DNA from: Anastatus disparis
Lineage: Eukaryota; Arthropoda; Insecta; Hymenoptera; Eupelmidae
Length of the DNA: 64,000 nucleotides
Reading direction: 5' to 3'
Assembly: GCA_017163975.1 (NCBI GenBank)
Contig: JAFFSR010000243.1
Coordinates: forward strand, 2,046,001 to 2,110,000
The notes under the pieces were generated by a model. The model was given only the letters and a program-made list of their open reading frames with translations, did not search any database and was not told the DNA's origin. Position numbers and translations under genes: made by a program. Below, one piece after another: positions 43,740 through 56,618 of this stretch (position 1 is the first letter of the stretch; each line of letters begins with the position of its first letter).

Positions 43740-46563
43740 AGGGGTGGACTGCGCGCGTGCTTCCTAAATGTGACCTCTTTAAGGGCTCATGTTAGGCAAG
43801 TGCGTGAACTTCTAAGTGGTCATTATTCTTACGACATATTTGGAGTTGCTAAAACCTGGCTGGGTCCGTCTGTATCGGATGACGTCATTTAGGTCAGAGG
43901 GTACAAAGTGTTTAGACAGGACAGAAACTAGCGTGGTGGAGGAGTTGTCTTGTTTATTAAGTATAAGCTAAAATGAGCTATTTTGGCCACTTCGGAGACG
44001 CAAATTAGTAATGGTAGTGGTAAGCCGGAGGTGACTGAATATATTTTCCGTTCTGTGCAAGTTGGCGGCTCCGAGCCCGTGCTTGTTTCTGTTATTTATC
44101 GTCCTTCTGCTGTTTCGTTAGTTAGAAACTCTAGCTTGTTTAATAATTTAAGAAATTCTTGTTCGGATTATTCTCATACAATTATAATGGGAAACTTGAA
44201 TGCTAAACTCCTTAAAGAGAGCAGTAATGTCAAGTTTCTTAAGAAGCTATCGGCTAAGCTTTCCTTACAGTTGGTCCACCACGGTGCCACGTATCATACT
44301 CCGACGTTTCACACATGGATCGACCTGATCCTGGTTGATGATAATGACGTGGTTCTTGACGCGCGGAACTTACCGGCGAGCTTTCACAGTCGGTATAATT
44401 TGATTGACGTATGCTTGCCTTGCGATATTATCATTTTGGATCAAAAACCGATCATGTATAGAAATTATAAAGACACATGTCCAACTTTATTGGAAAAGAA
44501 ACTTGCCAGCTGTAATTGGTCGCCGTTTATGACTGACACAGTTGACCCTGAATCTGAGCTTGGTTGCCTCTGTGACAATCTCACTACTGCAATCGAAAAT
44601 TTGGCGCCGTTAAAAGCGTTCAAGCTTTATGAGAATAAGTTTCCATGGATAGATGAAGAATTGTCGCCGATGCGGCGTAAGAGAGATGCTACATACCCTA
44701 GATACAAACGGACAGAAGACGAGAAGGATCTCCTCGAGTTTCTGCGGTTGCGTAGGGTGGTAGACGAACAGACGGACCATGCGAAGACTGCTTATATTCA
44801 CAATAGACTGTTTAGTGCTCTTGCGGGTGGGAATGTCTAGAAGGAGTTGAGAGACCTGGGACTGCTATCCGGACCTCAAGGGGATTTGAATGGATTCACT
44901 CCAGATGAGCTTAATGCGCACTCTGCTGGAGTGTCAGTCTCGCAGCAAGAGCATAGTAAAGAGCGATTGAGAATTCTTTCTCAATGCAATGAAAGTAAGT
45001 TTACCTTTAAACCAATAAGTTTTAATGATGTTGTTTTTGCAATTTCACATTTTTCCTCACAGGCTCGTGGTGAGGATGGCATTTCGCAAAGCGTGATAAT
45101 TAGAGCTTTACCATTTATTGGTGAACTTCTTGTGATTCTGTTCGATTCCTCTTTTGCACACGGGGTCTTGCCTTGCTGTTGGAAGCAAGCACGTATTATA
45201 CCATTGAAAAAGTGTGCTGCACCTAAGCAGCCAAAAGATTTTAGGCCTTTAGCCATCTTATGTTTTTTTTCTAAGGTTCTTGAGAAGATCGCCCATGACC
45301 AACTACAGGAGTACATTACATCCGAAAATTGCTTGATCCTATGCAGACGGGCTTCAGGAAAAACCATTCTACGCAGACTGCTGTACTTAAGCTTATAGAC
45401 GATATAAGGTAAGGTCTAGACAGAAAACTTGCCAGGTTACTACTACTTTTTGACTTTAGTACAGCATTCGACACGATCTCTCCCTCCAAACTTCTTGTGA
45501 GGCTTAGATCGATGGGGTTCTCCAGGGTCGCACTTGGATGGATTAATTTCTATTTATTAGGTAGGAAACAAATGGTTTGCACACAGTTAAAGAAGGAATC
45601 GAATTGGCTAACAACCAATCTAGGAGTACCTCAGGGTTTGGTGCTGGGGCCTCTGTTGTGTTGCCTTTACATAAATGACGTACATGACGCACTGGACTCT
45701 GGTCGCGTCGGGCATCTGTTGTATGCGGATGATCTTTAAATTTATACACAGGTCCCTTATAATAATGTGGATGAGGGGATTCGTATTTTACAGAGGGCGG
45801 CCAGGGCGGTGTCGGGGTGGGCGGTATTTCTCTCACTTTAAATTCTGGTAAAACAAAGGCGATCATCTTTGGAAGTGATCATTTTATTAAAAATTTTTAT
45901 TTGGGTGAGCTAAGGACGGTTGATCTGGCGAGTGGTATCGGTATTCCTTTCTCTGACATCGTTACGAGCCTTGGTGTTGTACTCGACTCTGAACTGTCGT
46001 GGGAACCGTACATTAATATGATGACTAAAAAATTTAATAGAGTGATTTATAGCCTGCGATTTTTCCACCGGTTCACCACTGAGACTCTGCGTAAACAACT
46101 CGCAACCACCCTGCTGTTCCCACATCTTGATTACTGCTCAGTGCTTTTACTCGATGCTTCACAGTAGTTACGAAGACGGCTACAGACGATGCAAAATTTA
46201 TGTAAGAGATATGTATTAGGTATGAGGATGGGTGATCATATCTCTCCCCATAGATATGCTTAGGGTTGGCTACTTACTGATTCGAGGAGACAGTATTTTA
46301 TGGTTGTACTTATGTACGAAATCGTACGTATGAATACTTCCGAATATCTAGTGGGTCTCTTTACTAGATATATACCCAAAGCGACCACTAGGGATGAGAT
46401 TAAAAATTTTGCAGTGCCCTTCATGCGCACTGAGACTGGAAGAAATTCCTTATCAGTTCAAGGTGCGCATTTTTGGAACTCCTTGCCTGCTGATATTAAA
46501 AATCTTCCATCAATTAGCAGGTTCAGAGCCGCTCTGAGGAGGTATTTACTTAACCTTGATTAA
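43740..46563 (+). pseudogene. LINE ORF2: EEP endonuclease and reverse transcriptase
   Basis: Copies the LINE RNA into the genome. The endonuclease region (43740-44420) contains LNVTSLRAHVRQVRELL, SVIYRPSA, IIMGNLNAKL and HTWIDLILV. The reverse transcriptase (45050-46160) contains FRPLAILCFFSKVLEK, FDFSTAFDTISP, GVPQGLVLGPLL and the catalytic YADDL box at about 45724. The C-terminal end (46300-46563) has VPFMRTETGRNSL and LPADIKNLPSISRF. Stops (44838, 45738 and others) and several frame changes show decay. The family is CR1/Jockey-like; the clade is not resolved. Confidence 0.9.
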
Positions 46564-47110
46564 ATAGTATTATTTTTGGTCTATATCATATGTGTTAATT
46601 TATTATGTGATGTACCTGTAATAGATTTAAGGCATGATTGTATTTATTGGCATGATTGTAGGATGTGTGTGTATAGAGTGAATGATTATATTTTTATCAG
46701 CGTGACTTATATATTACTGTACATTCAACCTTGTTCTGTGATTTTAATTTACCGTATACTGCTGATATTTTGACTGCACCCTTTACACGCTTGATTTTAT
46801 GTAATTCTTTTGACTGATAGATGTTTGAGACTGATTTTTAATTATATTATTTATACTCTTCGCGTGTATTTATTCGTGTTTTATTTTTCATCTGTGATAT
46901 CACTTTTATTTAATTTATTGACTTACTATTACAGTATTATTATCTTTATTATGTTTTATGACTGTGATATCATACTGTACTATTTTAATTCTATATATGC
47001 AAAGCTATTTCAAGTATTTTGTATATTTTAATTTTATTTGTAATTTTATTGCATTACACGCTCTTTTTGTAAATATAATACGAAATAAATAATATATAAT
47101 TTAATCTAAT
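46564..47110 (+). other. 3' UTR and tail of the LINE
   Basis: AT-rich sequence with two TGTGATATCA motifs shared with the truncated copy's 3' UTR (36760-36830). It ends in AATCTAATCTAAATCT repeats typical of elements with microsatellite tails. The short frames here are not genes. Confidence 0.7.
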
Positions 47111-47621
47111 CTAAATCTCATCAATTTAAAATGAGATTTTTAAATATTCAAATTTCTTTTTTTTTAATTTTTTTTTGTGCTTCACGTCTGAAATTACAAT
47201 CCATAAAAATTATAATATATTTCTTGTATATTTTTCAATAAATGTTTTTATGAATTCCTTCCAAAATTTGATACTTTTCGAGAAAAAAAATGATAAATCT
47301 TATGATGTAGCCAAAAATAACGATTTTTCCTGACTTTTTCACAAAATTAAGAAACTTTGGAAATTTCACATAACTCATACCTCAGCTTATTTTTTCTTGT
47401 GAAAAAAAAAAAAATAAGCCCTTAAAGAGCCTATTTAACCTGTTAAGTTTTTGGGTATGTTAAAAAATATGTTTAAACCAATCAGATAAGCTTAAGGTAG
47501 TTCTCCACGTATATATAGCATATAAATTTTGGATTGTTTTATCTTTATTTTAACTATTTTATAAGGAATAAGCAAGTGTATATCGAAAGAAAAAGGCATT
47601 AGGAAGTGGTAAAAATTTTTT

Positions 47622-48026
47622 TCGAGTTAATAGAAACTGCGGATATGCTAATATTGTTAGTAGAAGGAAAACATTATAAAACACTGCAATCTTCTTTATT
47701 TTCCGTCCGATTTCAATGTATCTGGGCTCATTTCGTTCCTTTCGAAATTTCGGGAGGGGTAACCGTTGGTAATTTGGTAATAACATTTATGGTTGACGCA
47801 TAAATTTAATTGGTTTCTTAAATTTTATAAATTTTATATGAACAATTAGATATAGCAACTATAAATGTTATTACCAAATTACCAGCGGTAACCCCTCTCG
47901 AAATTGCGAAAGAAACAAAATAAGCCCAGATACATTAAAATCGGACGAAAAATAAAGAAGATTGCAGTGTTTTATAATGTTTTTCTCCTACTAACAATAT
48001 TAGCATATCCGCAGTTTCTATTAACT
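47622..48026. repeat. Inverted repeat of about 175-bp arms abutting the Gypsy fragment
   Basis: The left arm (about 47622-47789) starts GAGTTAATAGAAACTGCGG and ends GGTAATAACATTTAT; the right arm (about 47864-48026) is its imperfect inverse. The spacer is about 75 bp. The right arm ends exactly where the Gypsy integrase frame begins, so it may be a fold-back insertion that replaced the upstream pol sequence. The 47110-47621 interval is AT-rich with no feature seen. Confidence 0.8.
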
Positions 48027-48027
48027 C

Positions 48028-48871
48028 CAAGTAAGAGCCAAAATAAATACCTATTAGTTTTTCAGGATCTTTTCACTAAATGGGTCGAGTTAAAGCCATT
48101 AAGAACAGCTGATAGGAAAGCGGTGACAAAAGCGTTTGAAGAATTAATTCTATTCAGGTGGGAAACTCCAAAGTATCTAGTGACAGATAATGGAAAAGAG
48201 TTTGATAACAAGCACCTGGACCAAGTATTACAGGAATATGGAGTATCCAGAGTAACGACACCGCCGTATCACCCACAAGCTAATCCAGTGGAACGTGCGA
48301 ATAGAACCTTAAAGACCATGATAGCTACATTTGTAAAGGAGGATCATAGGACTTGGGACCAGCATCTCCACGAATTTAGGCACGCAGCAAATACAGCAAG
48401 GCAGTCAACACTGAAAACCTCACCAGCGTTTCTTAACTATGGGAGGCACCCTATGCCTGTAAAGAGCTTGAGAAGAGAAGTAGAAAGCAGTAAACCTATT
48501 ATTAGAATAAATCCAGAAGATTGAGCAGACAGAATGAAACATCTGGATGCATTGAGAGATACTTGGTCATTAAGCATATCGAAAAGGCGAAAGAGAAACA
48601 AGCAAGAGAATATAACAAAGGAAGAAAAGATATTCGGTTTAACGTAGGGGATATGGTCATGCGACGCGTACATGTGCTTTCGAATGCAGCTAACCGATTT
48701 TCCGCGAAACTCGCACCAAAATACGACGGGCCGTTTAAAGTTTTAGAAATAAAATCGCCGTTAGTATACGTAGTTGAGACCGAAAGCGGGAAGCGTAATG
48801 CGAAGGTACACGTTTCTAAACTCAAAAGATATATACCCTCTCGGAAAAACCGAGATTCGAACCCCATTTAA
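48028..48871 (+). pseudogene. Ty3/Gypsy integrase, 5'-truncated with one frameshift
   Basis: The catalytic core of a Gypsy pol polyprotein. Visible are LVFQDLFTKWVELKPL (first Asp), VTDNGKEFDN (second Asp) and HPQANPVERANRTLK (Glu). A frame change near 48530-48560 leads to the C-terminal part: VGDMVMRR, then LAPKYDGPFKVLEIKSPLVY and a basic end. The zinc-binding N-domain, RNase H, RT and protease are missing to the left. It is followed after 30 bases by a second long ORF on the same strand. Confidence 0.92.
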
Positions 48872-48902
48872 AACCCTACAACCCGCTTACTAACAGCTCT
48901 TT

Positions 48903-50791
48903 ATGTTTTTTTTTCTTTTACTTACAGGAAATAGAATGAGACGCGCAGTAGGCCCCCGTAGAGACCTCAATCGGTTGGCTCACCGAATGGTGAGAAACAT
49001 AATGGGCGAATTACCCACCTTATCGCCACCACGGAGCCCAATAGAGCCGGAGCCGATAATTGACCGACCCCGCCAACTCATAGCTGAAACAGGAGTGTAC
49101 TCCCCTACCCTGGAAGAACTAGAAAGGGCAGCGGAGATAGAAAGAAAAAGGGAAGAGGAAAATAGGGAGTTCTGGATTAGCATTGCAGAAGAATCGAACG
49201 TCACTAATCCAGACTTGCACCTACGGAAGGAAGAAAAAGGGGAGGAAAAGGAGAGTGGTACAGAAAAGGATACCGTGGCGATAAATTCGCCGGTAATGAC
49301 CCCAAGGGAAAGAGTCCGGCTAGAAGAAGAGAGAATGAAAAGGATGGAGCAAAGAACAAAGGAAGAGAGTGAACGAAAGGAGCAAGAGAGGAAAGAGAAG
49401 CAAGAGATGGAAAAGAAAGAAGCAGAATGGGCCCGCAAGCAGGTAGAAATGATCGAGCGAGAGAAAGAAGAAGAATTGCGGGAGAAATTAAAGTTGGAAA
49501 GGGCGCTTATTGAGCGCCGAAGGAAGCAGGAGGAAGAAAGAAGAGCAATTCAGATAGAAGAAGAAATAGAAGAAGAACGAAAAAAAATGATACAGAAGTG
49601 GGAGGAAGAGGATAAAGAAAAGGAGAATAAATCCTGGGCAGACCAGGTAGAAGAAGAATTGGCCCAGAATATGGACAACGTCGAGCTGGTACCGCGATCT
49701 ATGCTAAGTCAGACCAGCTACCGCAGGCCCACTAGTGCTGTAACACCTGTTAATCCCAGGCTGGGATCGCCAGTGGCTAAAAGCCATGTATGGGAGCCTC
49801 TGGCATGGGACTTAGGCAGAGAAGAAGGAGAGGAGTTCTTAAGAATTGGAGGGTTGGATGGACTAGGTGCTCGTAACCGCCAAGACGAGACGTGCACGAG
49901 TCACTCACACCTCCTCCTCCCACCAGGTCTCCTACACCACCTCCAGGCCTAATAGGACGCGACACCAGTGGTAGATGGCTACGAGAGGCACCTGATACTG
50001 GGCTGCCTGTAAAGACCAGCGGGGTCCTGTTCAACGATGTGAAGAGGATACCCACGGAACGCAAGGTAGATCTCCCTTCCGGTGCTTGCTTCAACTGCTG
50101 GAAGCGTGGACATCGCTCGAAGATGTGCACACACCCCCGACGTGGTGTTTACTATTATAACTGCGGTCGGCGAGGTGTGGATTTAGCCGACTGCCCACGC
50201 TGCAGTGAGCCACACAGGAAGCATCTGGTCAACAAATATGGAGAAAAAGAAGTGGCCAGAATCTACCATTACCACCAACCTGGCGGCGTTCTGGGTCCTC
50301 AATCACTTCCGCCGCGAACAGTGACCCCAGCAACCACAACAACATCAACTGGTACCAGGCCCAAGACAACCAAAACCACCACCACCATCAAGCCAACAAC
50401 TACCGGCATTCAGCCCTGCGCCATAACAATCACCACTAGCACCATCTCCACAACAACTCCAACAACAGTAACATCAACAACCGCCTCGACTGAACCTGTA
50501 CCACCATTGAGAAGGCCACGAGACCGAGCACCCGGCCCTAAGACGCCAGCCTCCCAAACAACAACAGAGGAAGAGCCAATCGAACAAATGTGTCGATTGG
50601 CCGAGGCCTTGAGAGATCTCCCAACAACAACACGGGATGAGATCCTCCAGGACGTCTTAGAGGAGCGATTGATCACCCGAATGCTGCGCCTCGTTGAGAC
50701 CTTAACGGGACTCAGTGTTGCTACCCGAGTTCGAATCATCACTAGCATAATTCGGGAGCAACGAAGGTTAAGGAGAGAGAAAGAAGAGTAA
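48903..50791 (+). pseudogene. Coiled-coil/zinc-knuckle ORF in the env position of a Gypsy element
   Basis: Two overlapping frames (48903-49952 and 49892-50791) read as one protein with a frame change at about 49890-49950. Part 1 starts near MRRAVGPRRDL and has a long, highly charged Glu/Lys/Arg coiled coil (residues 80-240). Part 2 has two Cys-rich knuckles: CFNCWKRGHRSKMC, then a YYNCGRRG segment with DLADCPRC. A Thr/Pro-rich low-complexity linker and a C-terminal helical Arg/Leu-rich domain follow. The zinc knuckles suggest a gag-like nucleic-acid-binding role, but the gene lies 3' of integrase, where env would be. No signal peptide or membrane segment is seen. The function is not known to me. 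Confidence 0.7.
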
Positions 50792-51197
50792 AGAAGAGAA
50801 AGAAAAGGGGAAAATTAATAGGGATTGTGTAAAAATTTTTATATAGTGAGTTAAGATCCTAAATAATTTTTTTTTGTATGGTTTTGCTAATACTCATACA
50901 TATATACTTAATAAATTTATTGTACGTAGTCATATCCTAAAAGTACCCAAAACCCTCTAACCCAACCTAACCCCACCCAATAACCTTCGCGTTAGAAAAA
51001 ATATATATAGTAAACAATGCATGAGTTAGTAACTAAGTAAGCGTAATTTCTGGGAACATTAACGGTGATAGTGAATGTATAATAAATTTAAGAAAACTAT
51101 ATATTGTAATCTGTGAACGGATCGGTGGCGAGAGTCGTTGGTGTGTAACGTGAGCATGAAAATTGTAAGCAGTCCACTCTGGCGAATGTCCAGCTTA

Positions 51198-51215
51198 GGG
51201 GGGGGGGGGGGAGAG
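51198..51215 (+). other. Polypurine tract of the Gypsy element
   Basis: A run of 14 or so G followed by AGAG, directly upstream of TTTGTGACG. It would prime plus-strand DNA synthesis. It lies about 400 bp after the last ORF; the sequence between (50792-51197) is non-coding. Confidence 0.7.
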
Positions 51216-51217
51216 TT

Positions 51218-53461
51218 TGTGACGTGGTACGCCACTATAAATGAATAATTGAGATTATTAATTCACTTTCCCCACTGAGCACTAGGACACACTACCAACG
51301 AAGACTACCGACCCGGGCGCACGTTAAGTTAATAAAAGAATTAGTTAATTAATGAAACTGTTTTTTTTTCTTTACCGGTATTACGAGACGACGACGACAC
51401 ATGTGTAGCAGACGCGCGCGGCGGCCATTACGAACACATCGAGAGCCCCTGTATATGAACACCGGTGGTGCTATAGCAGCCTGTTAAGCAAGAGTCTACA
51501 TACTAACACATGTGAGCAACCGCGCGTGCGCTAGGAATCACGGTACCATGAAGAAGACTTAGAATAGAGAAGAGTGAAACAGCGATAATGAGCAAGAGAG
51601 ATGGGGAGACTCACACGCTAAGAGAACGAATCTCAAGTGCTGGCGCGTCGATTTCTCGCGCATTAAGCGAAGAGAGAGGAAGAAGGCAATAAAGAAAGAT
51701 GGATAGAGAGCATTAGAGAGGGGATCATCACGATTTTTTTCTCTTAACTGAGCCTCAATACCATGCATATACGTACACGTATGTATGTGTATATGTAAAT
51801 TTCTATGTGTAGCCGGTGACGACCAATCTACGCGTAAGAAGATAGAAAAGGACAGCGAATAAAGAGAATAAATTATTAAAGAAGAGAAAGAATAAAAATT
51901 GGTTCAACTATAATTAAATTAAAAACTTTAATTTAACACGTGTTATGATTTTATAAACGTGTAATTTAGCTTAATTAAATTAAAGTAAAGTGCACACAAT
52001 TTGAGCGTAAATGTGTGTGTGTTAAAAAGGAAGTAAACGAAGACCAATAAGAATCATCAAAGAAGAGATGTAGAAGAATGATTGGAGAAAAATAAATTAG
52101 AGAAGGACACACAATTATGACAAAAACGAAGAAGAAGGAAGTAGACTTGGAAGAATTTATTCGACTGTCGACCAGTGCCACATCGGACTCTTTATAACCG
52201 CTGAATAAAATTATAGTTTTTTTTTTCTCGTGTCGTCACTAAAATCTAAAAAAGGATTCTTTTCTTTTCGTGTGCTGCTGAGGAGAGAAATTATTGGGGA
52301 GAAAGCGAGGAGTCCAGAGAGAGACAAACCCTTGACGTCGCTGGTAGCGACCAAGAGAAAGAAAGAGAGAAAGATCGAGAGACCGCCGCCATTATCGCCA
52401 GCACCAGCCTTCCACAGCCATCTGCAACCCGATTATCGTCGACTGTATCGACCTGAGAGACTGAAAAATTCAGCAACGGTGAGTGGGCTGCGCCCAGAAA
52501 TTTTCGCTCATTTCTTTGTAAATCAACGGCTCTCGCCGATGGATTGTAGAGTCAGTGAAGTGGTTTTGCGAAAATTCTTGATAGTGCGCGAAGTGAGCAG
52601 TCATAGATTTTCCTTTTTCTGTGTCGAAATTTCGTTACTTAAATTTTTGTAAATTGACGTAAAGAACTTAACTTTCTTATTAAGCGTAAGAGAAAGAGTA
52701 TATAAAATTCCGATCGATTTATTAAGTGTAAATTTTTTTTTTAATTTAACGTGCGTTTAAAACAAATTTTTTTCTGTGTGTAAAACATCATAAAATTGAA
52801 ATAAAGTTTTGTTGTATTATTGAAATTAAAATTAAGATTACACTGTAAGTGCCGGAGTGTGTGAGTTACGTGAGCACGTGTTACCAAAAATAAAATCTAG
52901 ACCGGTGAGACGCGTTTTAAATTGCCGGTTGGGCAATAAATTTAAATAGTGATAATATAAAATCAAAATTCGTTTCTGGTAACACGTGGGCGCGTATTGA
53001 GCGCCGAGAGTGAGAGAGAGAGAGAGAGAGAGACGCGAAGCGAACCAAATGGCCACCGGAAGACCGCCATTTTAGATTACAAAATTTGTGATATAATTAC
53101 AATATATAATTAAAATTTTTTCTTAATTCTTACACTAATAGAGACTTTAAGTGAAGTGAAAATTTTTTTTTGTGATTAGCATAACGATTAAAATAAAATT
53201 TTTTTTGAAGAGTAGAGTATAATTTTCTTTGTGTGTGGGATATAAGAGAGCGCGAGTAGATAGAAATTAAGCAAGATTTATTAAGACCAAGTATAAACTA
53301 AATAAAATTTTTTTATATAAAGTTAAGTGAACACAAATTAAAATTTTTTTTTGGGTTTGCTCCCCTCCCATTTCAGATAAGAATTCTGCTCGAATCGAGC
53401 CACCTCCCGATCCAAGGCAGCTTGAGATTCATGGTTACGGCTAGCTAGGTGGTGGAGTATC
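51218..53461. mobile_element. Long LTR-like region of the Gypsy element
   Basis: Begins TGTGACGTGG after the polypurine tract, with TATAAAT at about 51236. It is GC-richer than its flanks and purine-rich with GA runs. It extends to about 53461, where TGGCGCCC (resembling a primer-binding site start) occurs before AT-rich sequence resumes. The right border is uncertain because no second LTR is in the window and no clear CA end was seen. Frames inside (52230-52652 and others) lack family features. Confidence 0.5.
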
Positions 53462-53589
53462 TGGCGCCCTTTATACAGATAGATAAAAAATTTGATACAC
53501 CGATTTTGCCTGTGAGAATCGGCTCACTAGTAGATTAATGTATTTATTTAAAAGTATAAGTTATTACATTTACCGAAATTCTCACATCG

Positions 53590-53770
53590 CAAGTGTTTGA
53601 AAATATAGTAACTTTTTTGTGATATAATTTAATTGCTTGTAACAAGTAAAATATTGAGCGTTTGTGATTATAACTTTAGCTTTTTTCATATGTTGTCACC
53701 TCAAAACTTGTACCAAAGTTTGAGCAAAATCTGTGATCTAGAGATGTGACACTTAAATAATTAGTATATG
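53590..53770. mobile_element. Diverged relative of the 664-bp fold-back element
   Basis: Shares AAGTGTTTGAAAATATAGTAACTTTTTT-like sequence (two short blocks), a TATTGAGCGTTTG block and a TTTGAGCAAAATCTGTGA end with the right arm of the element at 24263-24926. Only one arm is evident. Confidence 0.6.
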
Positions 53771-53833
53771 AGGTAAAAGTCAGCTGCTTTTTGCAAAGAC
53801 ACGCAGCACTTATTACAATGTAAATGCGACTTA

Positions 53834-53930
53834 AGGAGATGTAAAACCGACACTACACATGTACTTATGAATATTGATTATCTTCTGCTTATTTCTAAAA
53901 TGTTTATTGATGCTTTAAAATAAAATTGTT
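53834..53930. mobile_element. MITE family A, left-end fragment
   Basis: Starts TTAAGGAGATGTAAAACCGA and matches the first 60 or so bases of the complete copy at 18421 (ACACTACA-ATGTACTTATGAATATT). The rest of the element is not recognised; sequence up to 54900 is AT-rich without a gene. Confidence 0.75.
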
Positions 53931-54927
53931 TATCTTAATTTCCAATTTAAAAATTTTAAGAATTTTTCTTTGAAAACAAAACGATAAAATTCATTTTCCC
54001 TCATATAAGATAATATCGCTTTTCATGTTACAAGATTAAGGTATTTTTTAAATTTTTTGCTGTTATTGTTATAATAAAAAATCAATTTTTTCATAACAAA
54101 GTACAGAGATATGTTAAAACACCCTTCCTTACTAGAGAGAAAATGGTACTTTTGTGCATCACTTGTTATTGGATAAAGGATTTCACTGTACAGAGATATT
54201 AATGATTACTTCTCTCAGTATAAACTGCTCACCATTTTTTTTGTTATTTTATTAGTTATATTCGAGCTATATATTGTAACGGACGATTTTTTGAATACAC
54301 GGTGGCCAAATAATCTCCTGATTATCGAATAAATAGTTGTTACTTTGATAAGTCTTTGACCTACATTAGTCCAATGATCAGTACAGTATAGTGCATTAAA
54401 TTACAGGGATCAACAATCTATTTTAGATGATTTATTATCAGAAATGCGATAACTTGTCTTTTAAAAATAATACAAATATATTTAATCGACAACATCCGCC
54501 AGATGCTTCACTATTGGATGTACGATACCATATTTTTGTGATAAGTGTTAATTATTGAAGCATTACTACAACATTCATTTATTTTTTTTTTACAACAGTG
54601 CTTTACTATTAATCGTGCTATAATGAAACGGTTTTTAAATAAGATGCTATTTACCTTTATTATCTAAAAATAATAGAAAGCAAGACCGAGTAAATGAATC
54701 AGAATCATTCTTATATTATTTAATCTTTTTTTATATACTTTATTTTTTAAACAAATACTTTAGAAAATTTACAATTTTCCAAGAAACATAATGTCAATCG
54801 CAGTAAATGAATTTAAAATTAATGTCATCCTGCTTCATTCATACATGCGACTACGAAAAAATTCTGAAATATTTCTAGTAGCGAGAGGAATATGTATGAT
54901 GTTTTTCAGATTCTTAAAATTGGTAGA

Positions 54928-56121
54928 TAGGCCAGTCAATAGTCCGAAAAAAAGTCTTATTTTGCCAAAATTATTAACTGGTAACGGACCTATGCGATCA
55001 TTTAAAAGATAGTCCGTAGATGTTTACTTATATGTTTTGGACTAGCAACTATGATTTATTAATTAGTTATTAACAAATTAGTGCAAAAAACCGCGTTTTT
55101 TTTGTTTTTTGCTAATAAAACGAAAACTATTTGACGAATTATTATGATGTCAATAAAAAAGTTGTAGATAATTAAATTATCAACAAAACGAGATGTCAAA
55201 CGATCCATTCGGTTTATTAATACCGAAGATCATTCGGAAAAACCGGACAATTTTTCATTTTTTTTTTAAATTCATAACTCTGTTGTTTATCAATATTAAG
55301 AGCTGAAATTTGGCACAGGAGTAGATAATTATATCTACTTTTAACATGCCAAAGGCAGATACTATCGGATTATTAGTTTTTGTGCAATTGCAATTTTTTT
55401 TTCGGTATTTCTCCCTTCTTTATATTACCGATTAAGAACGTCATACATACTTTTTTGAAAGGGTTTTGAAAACTAAAAACAATATACTATTAAACGTTTA
55501 TTCTAAGTTTTCATTAAAATTGTGTAAAAAGGGAGAAATATGTACTCGAACATCGACGTAAACGGTCGAGCGCGCGGTACACAGCAAAAAGTGGGGATGG
55601 AGGAGAAACAATATATATAGATATACCGACGCGCGGCATGAAACGTTCAATTTTTTAACTGGCTTGTTTTTGGCGAATAATGCACTTATATTAAAGTGTT
55701 TTATTTATCAATTAGGGTATTTATAATTAATTATCTACTTCTGTGCCAAATTTCAGCTCTTATTATTAATAAACAACAGAGTTATGAATTTAAAAAAAAA
55801 AAGAAAATTTTTCGGTTTTTCCTAATTTTCTTCGGTTTTAATTAACCGATCGGATCGTTTGACCTCTCGTTTTGTTGATAATTCAATTCTCTACAACTTT
55901 CTCATTGACACCATAATGATTTGTCAAATAATTTTCGTTCTATTAGCAAAAAACAAAAGAAACGCGTTTTTTTGCACTAATTTGTTAATAACTAATTAAT
56001 AAATCATAGTTGCTAGTCCAAAACATACAAGTAAACATCTACGGACTATCTTTTAAATGATCGCATAGGTCGTTTCCAGTTACTAATTTTGGCAGAACAA
56101 AACCTTATTTTGACTGGCCTA
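54928..56121. mobile_element. Fold-back element, about 1.2 kb
   Basis: Ends TAGGCCAGTCAA and TTGACTGGCCTA. Arms of roughly 400 bp (54928-55345 and 55725-56121) include GTTGCTAGTCCAAAACATA in the right arm. A GC-richer central part has GTCGAGCGCGCGG. There is no transposase frame. Confidence 0.85.
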
Positions 56122-56199
56122 AGAAGGTGGTCAAAAAAATCTAAAACCATATTTCCAAGCATTTTCACACATGTATGGGCTTAAGGATAAGCTAGGGCA

Positions 56200-56440
56200 C
56201 CGTTAAAAGGAGGTCACGTATCTCTGTCCTTTTCTAATCAAAGAATTGAGTTTTTTACAGAAACTAAAAACTTTAGCAAAAAATGAAGAGAAAGCCGCAT
56301 CTCGTATCAAAAAAAAGCAATATTTTCATTGATAAGAAAAAACTCTTCATTTTTTGCTTAGGTTATTAGTTTTTGTAAAAAACTCAATTCTTTGATTAGA
56401 AAAGGACAGAGATATGTAACCTCCTCTTAAAGGAGGTATT
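56200..56440. mobile_element. Short inverted-repeat element
   Basis: About 85-bp arms contain ATCTCTGTCCTTTTCTAATC on the left and an inverse on the right, around a spacer with GCCGCATCTCGTATC. It has no coding capacity. Confidence 0.78.
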
Positions 56441-56618
56441 GAGCCTCGAAATTGACTCAAGCATCTTGTCCAAACATAAAAAATATTTCTATTATATTAG
56501 AATGCTTAATGTCTAAAAGGAAAGATCTGCTTATAATATATTCATTCTTCATATAAACTTGTGATGTACCATTTTTCTATATAAATATCAGAAGATATAT
56601 ATATATATATATATATAT

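Noticed and set aside
48840..48866. tRNA-like T-arm (GGTTCGAATC) on the minus strand
   Set aside because: It lies within the integrase frame and no cloverleaf can be drawn around it.
50945..50990. Telomere-like CCTAACCC sequence
   Set aside because: Only a few imperfect units, inside the 3' non-coding part of the Gypsy element.
52230..52652. 140-residue frame in the LTR-like region
   Set aside because: Arg/Lys/Pro-rich composition follows from GA- and CCG-rich DNA; no motif recognised.
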